Positions 36,878 through 45,736 of a DNA stretch of 64,000 nucleotides are shown here, in pieces. Each line of letters opens with the position of its first letter. Position 1 is the stretch's first letter. The notes under the pieces are model-generated. The model saw only the letters and a list, made by a program, of their open reading frames with translations, was not told the origin of the DNA and made no database searches. Where the stretch lies: NCBI RefSeq assembly GCF_010119935.1, contig NZ_CP048209.1, forward strand, positions 2,235,001 through 2,299,000, given 5' to 3'. The DNA is from Paenibacillus lycopersici (GTDB lineage: Bacteria; Bacillota; Bacilli; Paenibacillales; Paenibacillaceae). The position numbers and the translations under genes were made by a program.

Positions 36878-37150
36878 GCGCGTATGCTCGCGGACAGGAG
36901 ATCCGTTATATGGCCTGATTAGCCTGTTTTCGATTGTCATTCGGGGACATTAACGGATCCTGTGTCCGTTCGCTGCCCCGAAAGCCTGATTTCCCCCCAA
37001 TAACGGATCCTCTGTCCGCCAGAGGTATGAGATTGACAGCCGTCATACGCCGTCACACCGCGCGAGGTGCTGAAAGTGTTGGAGAGGGGATCCTTTCCTT
37101 ACCCTACATGCGAATGCGGCGTATGCCGCGTCGAACTTTCTCGACAGCTT
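36878..37150. repeat. Dispersed repeat element, truncated copy 1
   Basis: This non-coding block aligns with 45950-46150 and, reversed, with 57160-57360. It keeps three of the five 18-base motifs (36891-36909 reversed; 36950-36968 and 37001-37018 forward) and the TTTCTCGAC end near 37140. The left part with the other two motifs is missing. It lies between cotJA and the terminator at 37153. Confidence 0.85.
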
Positions 37151-37152
37151 GG

Positions 37153-37200
37153 AACGCGGAAGCGGCTGCTCCAATAGGAACAGCCGCTTCCGCGTTATTT
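37153..37200 (+). terminator. Strong hairpin next to repeat copy 1
   Basis: AACGCGGAAGCGGCTG and CAGCCGCTTCCGCGTT form a perfect 16-pair stem followed by ATTTTG on the plus side. The nearest gene ending here is on the minus strand (37226), where the T run is absent, so it acts best as a plus-strand terminator or boundary of the repeat. Confidence 0.75.
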
Positions 37201-37225
37201 TGTGTGCGTTATTGAGCCGCGTCCC

Positions 37226-37771
37226 TCAGAATACGACGTAGGTTTGCGTATGGCGTAACAAGTATGCGCGATCCCGCACATATTGCGGCTGCTCATTCTC
37301 TTGGCCGGCCGCTGCCGGCTCGCGGTTTGCTTGAACATTCATAAGGGCCGTTAGAAGCAGTTCGAATCTCGCCGGTCCCCAGGCCTCCTGCTTGTGCTGC
37401 GCATAGTGGAAGCCTTCGAGCAGCGTCAGTCCCTTCAGCCGGTGGAAAGGATTGGCCCACATCACCAGGTCCCCGTTCAAGGAGGCGCGAGGGATCGCAA
37501 ACTGCGCTGTCCCGGCCGCTCCTGTGTTCGCGTAGATCTTAAGCAGCCCGCAGCAGTAATCGCTGCCGCTGCCGGGATGCAGCTTCTCGGCAAGCCCGCT
37601 GTCGAAGCGGAAGCATTCGATGCGGGTAATTCGGACCTGCCGCAATGTACCCATTGAAAGGTCCAGTACCGAATTCCTCAAGCGGAGCATCGCGAGCAGC
37701 CGGGGGAGCGCATCCCGGCGGTACGCGGCGGATTCATGATTCGTTATAAGGTCGGCATTCGTGTTCGGCAT
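37226..37771 (-). CDS. Unrecognised 181-residue protein under a SAM riboswitch
   Basis: The product does not match a family I know. It begins MPNTNADLITNHESAAYRRD, has a mid-region RIECFRFDSGLAEKL and a more conserved-looking stretch RLKGLTLLEGFHYAQHKQEA, and lacks signal peptide and membrane segments. AGGAGG precedes ATG 37771. A classic S-box leader with terminator lies directly upstream, so expression should rise when S-adenosylmethionine is scarce. That points to sulfur, methionine or SAM metabolism, but there is no sequence evidence for an activity. Codon use matches the chromosome. Confidence 0.75.
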   Translation of the reverse strand: MPNTNADLITNHESAAYRRDALPRLLAMLRLRNSVLDLSMGTLRQVRITRIECFRFDSGLAEKLHPGSGSDYCCGLLKIYANTGAAGTAQFAIPRASLNGDLVMWANPFHRLKGLTLLEGFHYAQHKQEAWGPARFELLLTALMNVQANREPAAAGQENEQPQYVRDRAYLLRHTQTYVVF

Positions 37772-37827
37772 CGTAGTTCCTCCTGAGCCCAAGTTCGTTC
37801 CATCGGTAAGACAAGCGCAGAGACGAC

Positions 37828-38013
37828 AAAAAAGACCTTCTCCGGAAGCAGAGAAGGCCATGGGCTGTTAACGTCACCGATCCTCGCTCTTATCTCCCGG
37901 ATTCGCTTCGCGAAGCGTTCCGCAAGAATTAGCACCGTGCCTGCCTTTGGGTCGCAAAGGGTAGTCGGTTGCCGGGTATCATCGGGCTTGTCCCTCCACC
38001 TGCTCTTGATAAG
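37828..38013 (-). ncRNA. SAM-I (S-box) riboswitch with terminator
   Basis: On the minus strand the leader reads CTTATCAAGAGCAGGTGGAG, then GGACAAGCCCGATGATACCCGG, GCAACC, GGTGCTAATTC and GGGAGATAAGAG. These are the P1, P2 kink-turn, P3 and P4 landmarks of the SAM-I aptamer (aptamer about 38013-37882). GGCCTTCTC/GAGAAGGTC with six T (37859-37828) is the expression-platform terminator. Known S-box leaders terminate transcription when SAM is bound. It controls the gene at 37771-37226, whose start is 57 bases after the T run. Confidence 0.93.
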
Positions 38014-38223
38014 AAATATCGTATTCAATTGCTCTCATTATGGTCGAGAAGCGCGATCGCTGTCAAGGGCTGCATCGGCGCTTTATTAGGCAGCGAAGGT
38101 CCGGGCAGAACCAGAGCAATCGGTTCGGGCGATAAGTCTTTAGGAAATTCGTCCCGCAGCCGATACTAGTATTCGTTATACTTGAGCAACGATTACCACT
38201 CATAGGGATGGAGCGATGCCTGA

Positions 38224-38535
38224 ATGAAACGCGGGACAGCCGCTGCCGCGCTTATCATGTCGCAGCTCGTTTACCTGGTGTCATTGGTCGCGTGGCTGTT
38301 CGTGCTCGGGATGTCCGTCATGGGGTTCGACAGCCCGAAAGCCGCTTACGATGTGACGACCTGGCTGATTTTCATCTACATCCTGATTTATCCGGCTGCC
38401 ATTCTCGGTTCCATGATCGCGGGATGGATCTTGTTCGCCCGCCGGAGACGGCGCGCCGCCATGTTGTGGAACGGCATTCCGCTGCTGTGGCTATTGCCGT
38501 TGATAGCGCTGCTGATCTATGCATTCGCCAGCTAA
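38224..38535 (+). CDS. Small three-helix membrane protein
   Basis: The 103-residue product has three hydrophobic segments (about residues 8-34, 44-71 and 80-102) separated by a conserved-looking GFDSPKAAYD loop and a basic RRRRR stretch at the cytoplasmic side. No family recognised. GGATGGAG stands 11 bases before the ATG. It is divergent from the SAM riboswitch unit and precedes the LacI/fucI locus; no functional link is visible. Confidence 0.7.
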   Translation: MKRGTAAAALIMSQLVYLVSLVAWLFVLGMSVMGFDSPKAAYDVTTWLIFIYILIYPAAILGSMIAGWILFARRRRRAAMLWNGIPLLWLLPLIALLIYAFAS

Positions 38536-38658
38536 CTGAACGCCGCCGCGAAGGCTTTGTTCCGATTTTTCGGGGCAGGGCCTTTGTTCGTTTCCGGACG
38601 GGCGGGGGGCTTGGCGTTGAAGGCGGAGATTCGCTGCCCGGCATTGCAGCATTCGCTA

Positions 38659-38717
38659 TTGACAGCATTAGGAAACCGCAGTAATCTCATTGTGTAATCG
38701 TTTACGTAATCGATTAC
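38659..38717 (+). promoter_or_regulatory. Promoter and twin operators of the LacI gene
   Basis: TTGACA (38659), 17-base spacer and TAATCT (38682) form the promoter. GTAATCGTTTAC (38694-38705) and the perfect palindrome GTAATCGATTAC (38706-38717) sit back to back over the transcription start, the usual place for LacI-type autorepression. Confidence 0.7.
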
Positions 38718-38754
38718 ATAGACGATTGCATCCAAGTTTCGAGGTGAATACAGG

Positions 38755-39795
38755 TTGTCCAAAGCAACGATCAAGCAAGTCGCGGGGGAAGCCGGCGTAT
38801 CGACGGCTACCGTATCCCGCGTGCTTAACGACAGCGGCTACGTCAGCCCGGAAGTGAAGGAACGCGTATTCGGCGTCATTGCCAGGCTGAATTATCAGCC
38901 GAGCGCCATCGCGCGAAGCTTGAAGCAGGACAAGACGTTCATGATCGGCGTCATCGTGCCGGATATCGCGAACCCTTATTTCATGGGCATTTCGAGAGGC
39001 ATCGAGGACGTGGTCGGTCCGGAAGGATTTCAATTGATGTTCTGCAGCGCGGGCGAAGCGCCGGATAAGGAAGCAAGGCTGCTTCAGCTGCTGCACGAGA
39101 AACGCGTCGACGCCATCGTCCTTGCGACCTCCGGCGGCAACGTGGCGAACATCAACGGCCTTCTGGACAACGGGCAGCGGATGGTGCTGATCGATCGGCG
39201 GCTGGAAGACGAAGACAGCGCCATTCAGGGAGACAGCGGCAAGGAAGCAAGCCTGCCGAAGCTGGACCTGGTGGCGGAGGACAATGTCCAGAGCGCTTAC
39301 GAGTTAACCAAAGCGCTGCTGGACGAGGGACATGTCCGCATCGGCGCTGTGAACGGGCCGACGAGAGTCAGCACGGGACGCGACCGTCTGGAAGGCGTGC
39401 TGCGCGCCATGAAGGAGCGCGGCGTCGAAGACCGGCTGCTGCTCTACAGCGGGGATTTCTCGGCCGAGGGCGGTGTCCGGGCGGTTCGTCAATTTCTGAA
39501 CGAGGCGGAGAAGCCGACGGCGATCGTGTCGCTCAACAACCAGATGAGCCTCGGCGTGCTGCTGGAGCTCGTGCGGAGCGGCCTGCGCATACCCGCCGAC
39601 ATGGCGGTCGCATCCTTCGGCGAAGTCGAAGCGGGCAGGCTGCTGAAGGAGCCCGGTCTCTATTACGTGGACCAGCATCCGTACGAGATGGGGCTCAAGG
39701 CCGGCGAGCTGCTGCTCCGGCTCATTCGGGGCGAGGACGACGCGCATTCGCCTGCGGGTCATATTTTTCGGCATGAAGTGAAACGCATTCCGTAA
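38755..39795 (+). CDS. LacI family transcriptional regulator
   Basis: The 346-residue product has the N-terminal helix-turn-helix (TIKQVAGEAGVSTATVSRVL, residues 4-23) and a ribose-binding-protein-like effector domain (MIGVIVPDIANPYFMGISRG). It starts with TTG, eight bases after GAGGTG. It directly precedes fucI, GH116 and GH43 genes on the same strand and is the probable repressor of that saccharide locus as well as of itself. Confidence 0.93.
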   Translation: MSKATIKQVAGEAGVSTATVSRVLNDSGYVSPEVKERVFGVIARLNYQPSAIARSLKQDKTFMIGVIVPDIANPYFMGISRGIEDVVGPEGFQLMFCSAGEAPDKEARLLQLLHEKRVDAIVLATSGGNVANINGLLDNGQRMVLIDRRLEDEDSAIQGDSGKEASLPKLDLVAEDNVQSAYELTKALLDEGHVRIGAVNGPTRVSTGRDRLEGVLRAMKERGVEDRLLLYSGDFSAEGGVRAVRQFLNEAEKPTAIVSLNNQMSLGVLLELVRSGLRIPADMAVASFGEVEAGRLLKEPGLYYVDQHPYEMGLKAGELLLRLIRGEDDAHSPAGHIFRHEVKRIP

Positions 39796-39913
39796 GGATC
39801 CGGACAACCAAGAATCGGATAACGAAAATGCTTACTTCTAAGTGATGCTTACTTTAACGATGCTACTGCAATGATCCTTACCCAAATCCACGCGAGGAAA
39901 GAGGAATCGATCC

Positions 39914-41704
39914 ATGAACACGCATATCGGCAACAGATTGCAAGGCAGCCTGCCCAAAATCGGCATCCGTCCCATCATCGACGGCCGCCGTGGCGGCATC
40001 CGCGAGTCGCTGGAGGACGTCACGATGGAGATGGCCCGCAACGCGGCCGCATTCCTCTCGGAAAACCTGAAGCACAGCAACGGCCTGCCCGTGGAATGCG
40101 TCATCGCCGATACATGCATCGGCGGCGTCGCGGAGGCGGCGAAGGCGGAAGAGAAATTCGCGCGCGCGGGCGTCGGTCTGACGATCTCGGTCACGCCTTC
40201 CTGGTGCTACCCGACGGAAACGATGGATACGCATCCGACAAGGCCGAAAGCGATCTGGGGCTTCAACGGCACGGAGCGTCCGGGCGCGGTATATCTGGCA
40301 GCCGTCCTCAGCGCGCATAATCAGAAGGGGCTTCCCGCGTTCTCCATCTACGGACGCGACGTGCAGGACATCGGCGACACGACGATTACGCCGGACGTGC
40401 AGGAGAAGCTGCTGCAATTCGCCAAAGCCGGCCTTGCGGTCGCAACGATGCAGGGCAAATCGTACCTGTCGATGGGCTCGGTATCGATGGGCATCGCGGG
40501 CTGCATCGTCGACGAGACGTTCTTCCAGCGCTTCCTCGGCATTCGCAACGAATACGTCGACATGACGGAATTCGTGCGCCGCATGGAACTCGGCATCTAC
40601 GATCAGGCCGAATATGAAAGCGCGTTGGCATGGGCCAAAGCGAACTGCAACGAAGGCGCGGAAGTCAATCCGGCGCATTTGCAGCGTACCGAAGAGCAGA
40701 AAGCGGGCGATTGGGAGACGGTCGTCAAGATGACGCTCATCGCGCGCGACCTCATGATCGGCAATCCGAAGCTGAACGCAATCGGCTACGGCGAGGAAGC
40801 GCTCGGCCACAACGCCATCGCCGCGGGCTTCCAAGGCCAGCGCGCATGGACGGACTACTTCCCGAACGGCGACTTCATGGAAGCGATCCTGACGTCTTCG
40901 TTCGACTGGAACGGCATTCGCGAGCCGTACATGCTGGCGACGGAGAACGATACGCTGAACGGCATTACGATGCTCTTCGGGCATCTGCTGACGAATGCGG
41001 CGCAAATTTTCGCCGACGTGCGGACGTATTGGAGCCCGGACGCGGTGAAACGCGTAACGGGGCATCAATTGGAAGGCCGAGCCGCGAACGGCATCATCCA
41101 TCTCATCAATTCCGGCCCCGCGGCGCTCGACGGCACGGGCCGCCAGACGATCGACGGCCAGCCGGCGATGAAGCCGTTCTGGGACATTACGGAGCAGGAA
41201 GCGAACGATTGCCTCGAGGCGACGAAATGGAGCCCGGCGGTCGACTTCTTCCGCGGCGGCGGCTTCTCGACGGACTTCACGACGCGTGCCGGCATGCCGG
41301 TTACGATGGCGCGCATCAACCTGGTCGCGGGACTCGGGCCGGTGCTGCAATTGGCGGAAGGCTATACGGTCGAGCTGCCGGACGACGTCCACGACAAGCT
41401 GGATCAGCGCAGCAACCCGACTTGGCCGACGACCTGGTTCGTGCCGAATTTGACGGGCGAAGGCTTGTTCAAGGACGTGTACGCCGTCATGAACAACTGG
41501 GGCTCGAACCATGCGGCCGTCAGCTACGGCCACATCGGCGGCGATCTGATTACGCTCGCCTCCATGCTGCGTATCCCTGTCAGCATGCATAACGTCCCGG
41601 ACGACCGCGTATTCCGTCCGAGCATGTGGAGCGCGTTCGGCGGCATGGATCCGGTAGGTGCGGATTTCCGGGCATGCCAGGCGCTCGGGCCGCTGTACCG
41701 GTAA
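39914..41704 (+). CDS. fucI: L-fucose isomerase
   Basis: The 596-residue product matches L-fucose/D-arabinose isomerase (E. coli FucI is 591), which converts L-fucose to L-fuculose with Mn2+. Family stretches include [29 protein letters not shown] and [16 protein letters not shown]. Glu323 (FMEAIL) and Asp346 (ENDTLNG) are candidate metal ligands by analogy with Glu337 and Asp361 of E. coli. AAAGAGGA precedes the ATG. No fuculokinase or aldolase gene is adjacent, so the pathway is incomplete here; alternatively it isomerises D-arabinose. Confidence 0.93.
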   Translation: MNTHIGNRLQGSLPKIGIRPIIDGRRGGIRESLEDVTMEMARNAAAFLSENLKHSNGLPVECVIADTCIGGVAEAAKAEEKFARAGVGLTISVTPSWCYPTETMDTHPTRPKAIWGFNGTERPGAVYLAAVLSAHNQKGLPAFSIYGRDVQDIGDTTITPDVQEKLLQFAKAGLAVATMQGKSYLSMGSVSMGIAGCIVDETFFQRFLGIRNEYVDMTEFVRRMELGIYDQAEYESALAWAKANCNEGAEVNPAHLQRTEEQKAGDWETVVKMTLIARDLMIGNPKLNAIGYGEEALGHNAIAAGFQGQRAWTDYFPNGDFMEAILTSSFDWNGIREPYMLATENDTLNGITMLFGHLLTNAAQIFADVRTYWSPDAVKRVTGHQLEGRAANGIIHLINSGPAALDGTGRQTIDGQPAMKPFWDITEQEANDCLEATKWSPAVDFFRGGGFSTDFTTRAGMPVTMARINLVAGLGPVLQLAEGYTVELPDDVHDKLDQRSNPTWPTTWFVPNLTGEGLFKDVYAVMNNWGSNHAAVSYGHIGGDLITLASMLRIPVSMHNVPDDRVFRPSMWSAFGGMDPVGADFRACQALGPLYR

Positions 41705-41808
41705 GAGCGGCCGAACGGCAGCAGGCAGCGGCCGACCAACCAGGCAAGCGGGCGGCTGTCCGATGCGTACCCGAATAAGCGTCCGCGGACAGCCGGCGCA
41801 AGCCGCCG

Positions 41809-41836
41809 CGATCGGTTCGCTTAAGCGAACCGATCG
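41809..41836. repeat. Perfect 28-base palindrome between fucI and GH116
   Basis: CGATCGGTTCGCTT is followed immediately by its exact reverse complement, centred on TTAA at 41821-41824. There is no loop and no T run, so it is more like an operator or cruciform site than a terminator. Confidence 0.8.
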
Positions 41837-41931
41837 GCATCGCCGAGCAAGAACGACGACAGCGGCGGACATCGATGAAGCCAACTACGAACAGGCAGGA
41901 CAACAATAACGCGGAAAGCGATGGTGTTCTC

Positions 41932-44391
41932 ATGATCGAAACGAAGCAACACTTGCATGCCGGCAGCGGTTTGCGCACATACCCCGGCGATGCCAGGGAA
42001 GCGCTCTTCCCGCTCGGCGGCATCGGCACGGGCAATATTTCGCTCGGCAGCCGCGGCGAGCTGCGGGATTGGGAGATTTTCAACGGTCCGGCGAAGAACA
42101 CCTACATGCCGAATACGTTTTTTGCCATCCGCGTCGAGCAGGAGGGGCGTCAGCCGGTGGCCAAAGTGCTGGAGTCGAAGCTGCTTCCGCCGCATGCGCT
42201 CTCGCACGGCTACCATCCGCTCACGGGGGCCGGACTGCCGCGCCTGGACGAGTCCGAGCTGATCGGCACGTATCCGATGGCGCGCGTCGTCTTTCGCGAC
42301 GCCGATTTGCCGGTCAACGTCGAGCTCGAAGCGTTCACGCCGATGATTCCGCTCGATCCCGAGCATTCCGGCATTCCTGCGGCATCGCTGAGCTATCGCG
42401 TCACGAACGCGAGCGATAGCCCGGCCGAAGTCGTCATCGCCGGCTCGCTGATCAATCCCGTCGGCGGTTTGACGTACGATAAATTCGGCAACTTGAACTG
42501 GAACATGCCCTGCGGGCAGAACGTGAACGCGTTCCGGCAGCAGACGGACATATCGGGACTTGATCTGTCCTCGGAGAAGTGGGCGCCCGGCGATTTGAAA
42601 TACGGCAGCCTCGCGCTGCAGACGACGAATACGCAGCTGACCGTCAAGCGGGCGTGGCTGCGCGGCGCGTGGTACGATTTCCTGCAGGAGTTCTGGGACG
42701 ATTTCACCGAAGACGGCCGGCTGACCGATCTCGGTTACGAGACGCCGTCGGAGGAGCATAAGACGGATACCGGCTCGCTCGGCGTGATCGAGACGCTGCA
42801 GCCCGGCGAGACCAAGACGTTCCAATTCGCGCTGTCCTGGTATTTCCCGAACCGCGTGAACGGCTGGAACGAGCAGCTGTGCGATTCGCGTCCCGGTCAC
42901 GAGACGACCCGCAACCATTACGCGACGCGGTTCGCGAGCGCTTGGGATGCGGGCGCGTACTTGCTGAACAATCTGGATTGGCTGAAGGAGCGGACGACCG
43001 CGTTCCGCGATGCGCTGTTCGGCACGACGCTGCCCGGCTATGTCGTCGACGCCTTGGCCGGCAACATGCCGGTGCTTCGCAGCACGACCTGCTTCTGGCT
43101 GGAGAACGGCAAGTTCCTCGGCTACGAAGGCACGTTCGACGACGGCGGCTCCTGCGACGGCAGCTGCACGCATGTGTGGAACTACGAGCAGACGCTCGCG
43201 TTCCTGTATCCGTCGCTGGAGCGGACGATGCGCCGCGTCGAGTTCCTGGAGGAAGTCGACGCATCCGGCAAAATGGCGTTCCGCGCGTTCACGATGTTCG
43301 GCCGCACATGGGAATGGGGCGGCAAGACCGCGCCTGCGGCGGCGGACGGCCAGCTCGGCGCGGTGATGCGGGTATACCGCGAATGGAAGCTGTCCGGCGA
43401 CGGCGAATTCCTGCGGGAGCTGTGGCCGAACGTGAAGCGGGCGCTCGATTACGCCCTCGACCACTGGGATCACGACAGCGACGGCGTGATGGAGGGCGAG
43501 CAGCATAACACGTACGACATCGAGTTCTACGGCCCGAACCCGCTGACCGGCATCATGCTGCTCGGCGCGCTGAGAGCCGGAGAGGCGATGGCCCGCTTCC
43601 TGCGGGAAGACGAGAACGCCGAGCGCTACGGCAGCACCGCGGCGGCGAGCGCCGCGCGGCTCAGCGAGCTGACGTGGAACGGCGAATACTTCGTTCAGGT
43701 ACTGGACGACGTCAATGCGCATAAGTACCAGCACGGGCTCGGGTGCTTGTCGGATCAGCTGCTCGGCCAGCAACTGGCGCATTTGTACGGCCTCGGCCAT
43801 CTGATGGAAGAGGATCGGCTGAAGAGCGCGATCCACGCCGTGTTCAAGCATAACTTCAAGCACGACTTCAAGGATCACGTGAACTGCCAGCGGGTGTACG
43901 CGCTCCATGACGAGCAGGGGCTCGTCCTCTGCTCCTGGCCGAACGGCGGACGTCCGAAGCTGCCGTTCGTGTACTCCGACGAAGTATGGACCGGCATCGA
44001 GTACCATGTGGCGACGAACCTGGTCTACGAAGGCTTCATCGACGAGGCGCTGACGATCGTGAAAGCGGTCCGCGACCGCCAGGACGGTTACCGGCGCAGC
44101 CCGTGGAACGAAGTGGAGTGCGGCCACCACTATGCGCGCTCGATGTCGAGCTGGGGGCTGCTGATCGCCTTCTCCGGCTTCGAATTCGACATGGCGGCCG
44201 GAACGATGGCGTTCAAACCGGCGGTCGGCGACGAGGAATACGCGTCGTTCTGGAGCACGGGACGGGGCTGGGGCGTGTATAAGCAGGCCAAGGACCCGAT
44301 CAGCGGCAAGCTGGTTCCAAGCATCGACGTGCTCGGCGGCGATATGAGCGGCGTGCGCGTTCAAGCATGCGGGACGACGATTCAGCTGTAG
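41932..44391 (+). CDS. Glycoside hydrolase family 116 protein
   Basis: The 819-residue product belongs to GH116, the bile-acid beta-glucosidase (GBA2) type, acting on beta-glucosides, beta-xylosides or N-acetylglucosaminides. The N-terminal beta-sandwich starts FPLGGIGTGNISLGSRGELRDWEIFN. The (alpha/alpha)6 domain carries Glu419 in HVWNYEQ (nucleophile position) and Asp529 in NTYDIEFYG (acid/base position). There is no signal peptide, so it is intracellular. The frame opens at ATG 41875, but neither start has a strong ribosome binding site; 41932 has GGTG five bases before and removes a low-complexity extension. It is part of the fucI-GH116-GH43 locus. Confidence 0.9.
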   Translation: MIETKQHLHAGSGLRTYPGDAREALFPLGGIGTGNISLGSRGELRDWEIFNGPAKNTYMPNTFFAIRVEQEGRQPVAKVLESKLLPPHALSHGYHPLTGAGLPRLDESELIGTYPMARVVFRDADLPVNVELEAFTPMIPLDPEHSGIPAASLSYRVTNASDSPAEVVIAGSLINPVGGLTYDKFGNLNWNMPCGQNVNAFRQQTDISGLDLSSEKWAPGDLKYGSLALQTTNTQLTVKRAWLRGAWYDFLQEFWDDFTEDGRLTDLGYETPSEEHKTDTGSLGVIETLQPGETKTFQFALSWYFPNRVNGWNEQLCDSRPGHETTRNHYATRFASAWDAGAYLLNNLDWLKERTTAFRDALFGTTLPGYVVDALAGNMPVLRSTTCFWLENGKFLGYEGTFDDGGSCDGSCTHVWNYEQTLAFLYPSLERTMRRVEFLEEVDASGKMAFRAFTMFGRTWEWGGKTAPAAADGQLGAVMRVYREWKLSGDGEFLRELWPNVKRALDYALDHWDHDSDGVMEGEQHNTYDIEFYGPNPLTGIMLLGALRAGEAMARFLREDENAERYGSTAAASAARLSELTWNGEYFVQVLDDVNAHKYQHGLGCLSDQLLGQQLAHLYGLGHLMEEDRLKSAIHAVFKHNFKHDFKDHVNCQRVYALHDEQGLVLCSWPNGGRPKLPFVYSDEVWTGIEYHVATNLVYEGFIDEALTIVKAVRDRQDGYRRSPWNEVECGHHYARSMSSWGLLIAFSGFEFDMAAGTMAFKPAVGDEEYASFWSTGRGWGVYKQAKDPISGKLVPSIDVLGGDMSGVRVQACGTTIQL

Positions 44392-44410
44392 CCGGACGCA
44401 TGGCATGCTT

Positions 44411-44510
44411 GCAGGCAGCTACAAGCAGCTGCAAGCAGTTACAGGCAGTTACAAGCAGATACAAGCAGATACAAGCAGTTACAAGCAGTTACAAGCAACT
44501 GCAAGCAGGG
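44411..44510. repeat. Ten tandem 10-base units
   Basis: Ten consecutive decamers vary around ACAAGCAGTT (for example ACAAGCAGAT twice, ACAAGCAGTT twice, GCAAGCAGGG last). The array begins 20 bases after the GH116 stop. The period equals one helical turn. It is not a CRISPR, since there are no spacers. Confidence 0.9.
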
Positions 44511-44731
44511 CAACCGTTCGCGGGCTTCGGCCGGAGGGCGGTTGTTTGCTTTGCGGCGAGGAGGGCTTATGCCACTCTCGGCCGGTGCTGGCGCGCAACG
44601 ACGAGGTTATAGTCCATCATCGGGAGTCTGTCGGATCATCATGAATTTGTCAGAACGTCATGGACAACGCCCGGCTGCATTCGTATAATCACGTTGACAG
44701 CGATTTCATATTGACGCAGGAGGAATGCAAG

Positions 44732-45622
44732 TTGAGAGGCATCGAGAATCCGATCGTACCCGGCTACTACGCCGACCCGGAAGCGAGAACGTATGAGGGG
44801 AAGCACTGGATTTACGTTACGCGTTCCATTACGGAATATACGAAGCAAATGAACCTGGACGCGTTCAGCTCGAGCGATCTGAAGACATGGGAGAAGCACG
44901 AGGGCATTATCGCGATGGAAGATTTCCCGTGGATTTGGCGCGCTGTCTGGGCACCGACGATTATCGAGAGCCAAGGGCGTTATTACCTCGTGTTCGCGTC
45001 CAACGACATTCAGAATAACGACGAAACCGGCGGTCTCGAAATCGCCGTCGCCGACAAGCCGGAAGGCCCGTTCCGCGGCTACCTGGGCAAGCCGCTCGTC
45101 GACCGGTTCATTCACGGCGCGCAGCCGATCGACGCGCATCTGTTCAAGGATGACGACGGCCAGATCTACTTGTACTACGGCGGCTGGAGCCACTGCAACG
45201 TGGCGAAGATGAACGCGGATATGACGGGCTTCGTGCCGTTCGAGAACGGCGAGACCCATATCAGCATTACGCCCGCGGGCTACGTGGAAGGCCCTTGCAT
45301 GGTCAAGAAAGACAACCTGTACTATTTCATGTGGTCCAAAGGCGGCTGGACGAACGGGACGTACAGCGTCGATTACGCGATCAGCGACAATCCGCTCGGG
45401 CCGTTCGTGCCGAAAGGCACCGTTCTGCAGAAGCAGCCGCCGCTTGCCGAAGGCCCCGGCCACCACGGCTACTTGCATCTGCCGGAGAGCGACGAGTGGC
45501 TGATCGTCTACCATCGCCGGATTATCGGCGATACGGATCCGGGCAGCCGCATCCTCTGCATCGACCGGATGGAAATCGGCGACGGCGAGATCAAGCCGGT
45601 CGTCATGACGGAGCGCTGGTAA
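44732..45622 (+). CDS. Glycoside hydrolase family 43 protein
   Basis: The 296-residue product is a five-bladed beta-propeller GH43 enzyme, typically a beta-xylosidase or alpha-L-arabinofuranosidase. The three catalytic acids are visible: Asp15 in YYADPEA (base), Asp134 in PIDAHLF (pKa modulator) and Glu186 in YVEGPCM (acid). No signal peptide. The frame is open from ATG 44660, but that start has no ribosome binding site; AGGAGG at 44718 is eight bases before TTG 44732, which gives the usual GH43 N-terminus. It closes the saccharide locus. Confidence 0.9.
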   Translation: MRGIENPIVPGYYADPEARTYEGKHWIYVTRSITEYTKQMNLDAFSSSDLKTWEKHEGIIAMEDFPWIWRAVWAPTIIESQGRYYLVFASNDIQNNDETGGLEIAVADKPEGPFRGYLGKPLVDRFIHGAQPIDAHLFKDDDGQIYLYYGGWSHCNVAKMNADMTGFVPFENGETHISITPAGYVEGPCMVKKDNLYYFMWSKGGWTNGTYSVDYAISDNPLGPFVPKGTVLQKQPPLAEGPGHHGYLHLPESDEWLIVYHRRIIGDTDPGSRILCIDRMEIGDGEIKPVVMTERW

Positions 45623-45696
45623 GGCGCGATCGCCGCGGACGCTTGTTCAGCGGCTCGGCCGCTGATGCGGCCGCCTCAATAGGGAATGGGAACGAA

Positions 45697-45736
45697 GAAG
45701 AAGCCCGCTTCGGCATTCCGAGGCGGGCTTCTTCCG
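45697..45736 (+). terminator. Terminator of GH43, left copy flanking repeat 2
   Basis: GAAGAAGCCCGC and GCGGGCTTCTTC form a long stem with a CGGCATTCCG top. A 40-base near-copy (three differences) stands at 46339-46378 on the other side of the dispersed repeat. Confidence 0.85.

Noticed and set aside
37744..38028. 94-codon minus-strand open frame upstream of the 37771 gene
   Set aside because: It is the SAM riboswitch read as protein; the RNA landmarks explain the sequence.
39878..41884. Antisense open frame of 668 codons over fucI
   Set aside because: Shadow of the fucI gene; no ribosome binding site or recognisable domain.
41821..44406. Antisense open frame of 861 codons over the GH116 gene
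   Set aside because: GC-rich codon bias leaves the opposite strand open; the plus strand has clear GH116 motifs and the antisense product is Arg/His/Gln-rich with no family pattern.
44411..44510. Possible CRISPR array
   Set aside because: Units are contiguous decamers without spacers, and no cas genes are present.
44405..44644. Small plus-strand frame rich in SYKQLQA repeats
   Set aside because: It is the 10-base tandem array translated, with no ribosome binding site and no continuation of a protein pattern.
44660..44731. N-terminal extension of the GH43 protein from ATG 44660
   Set aside because: No ribosome binding site there, while AGGAGG precedes TTG 44732 at ideal spacing and gives the family N-terminus.
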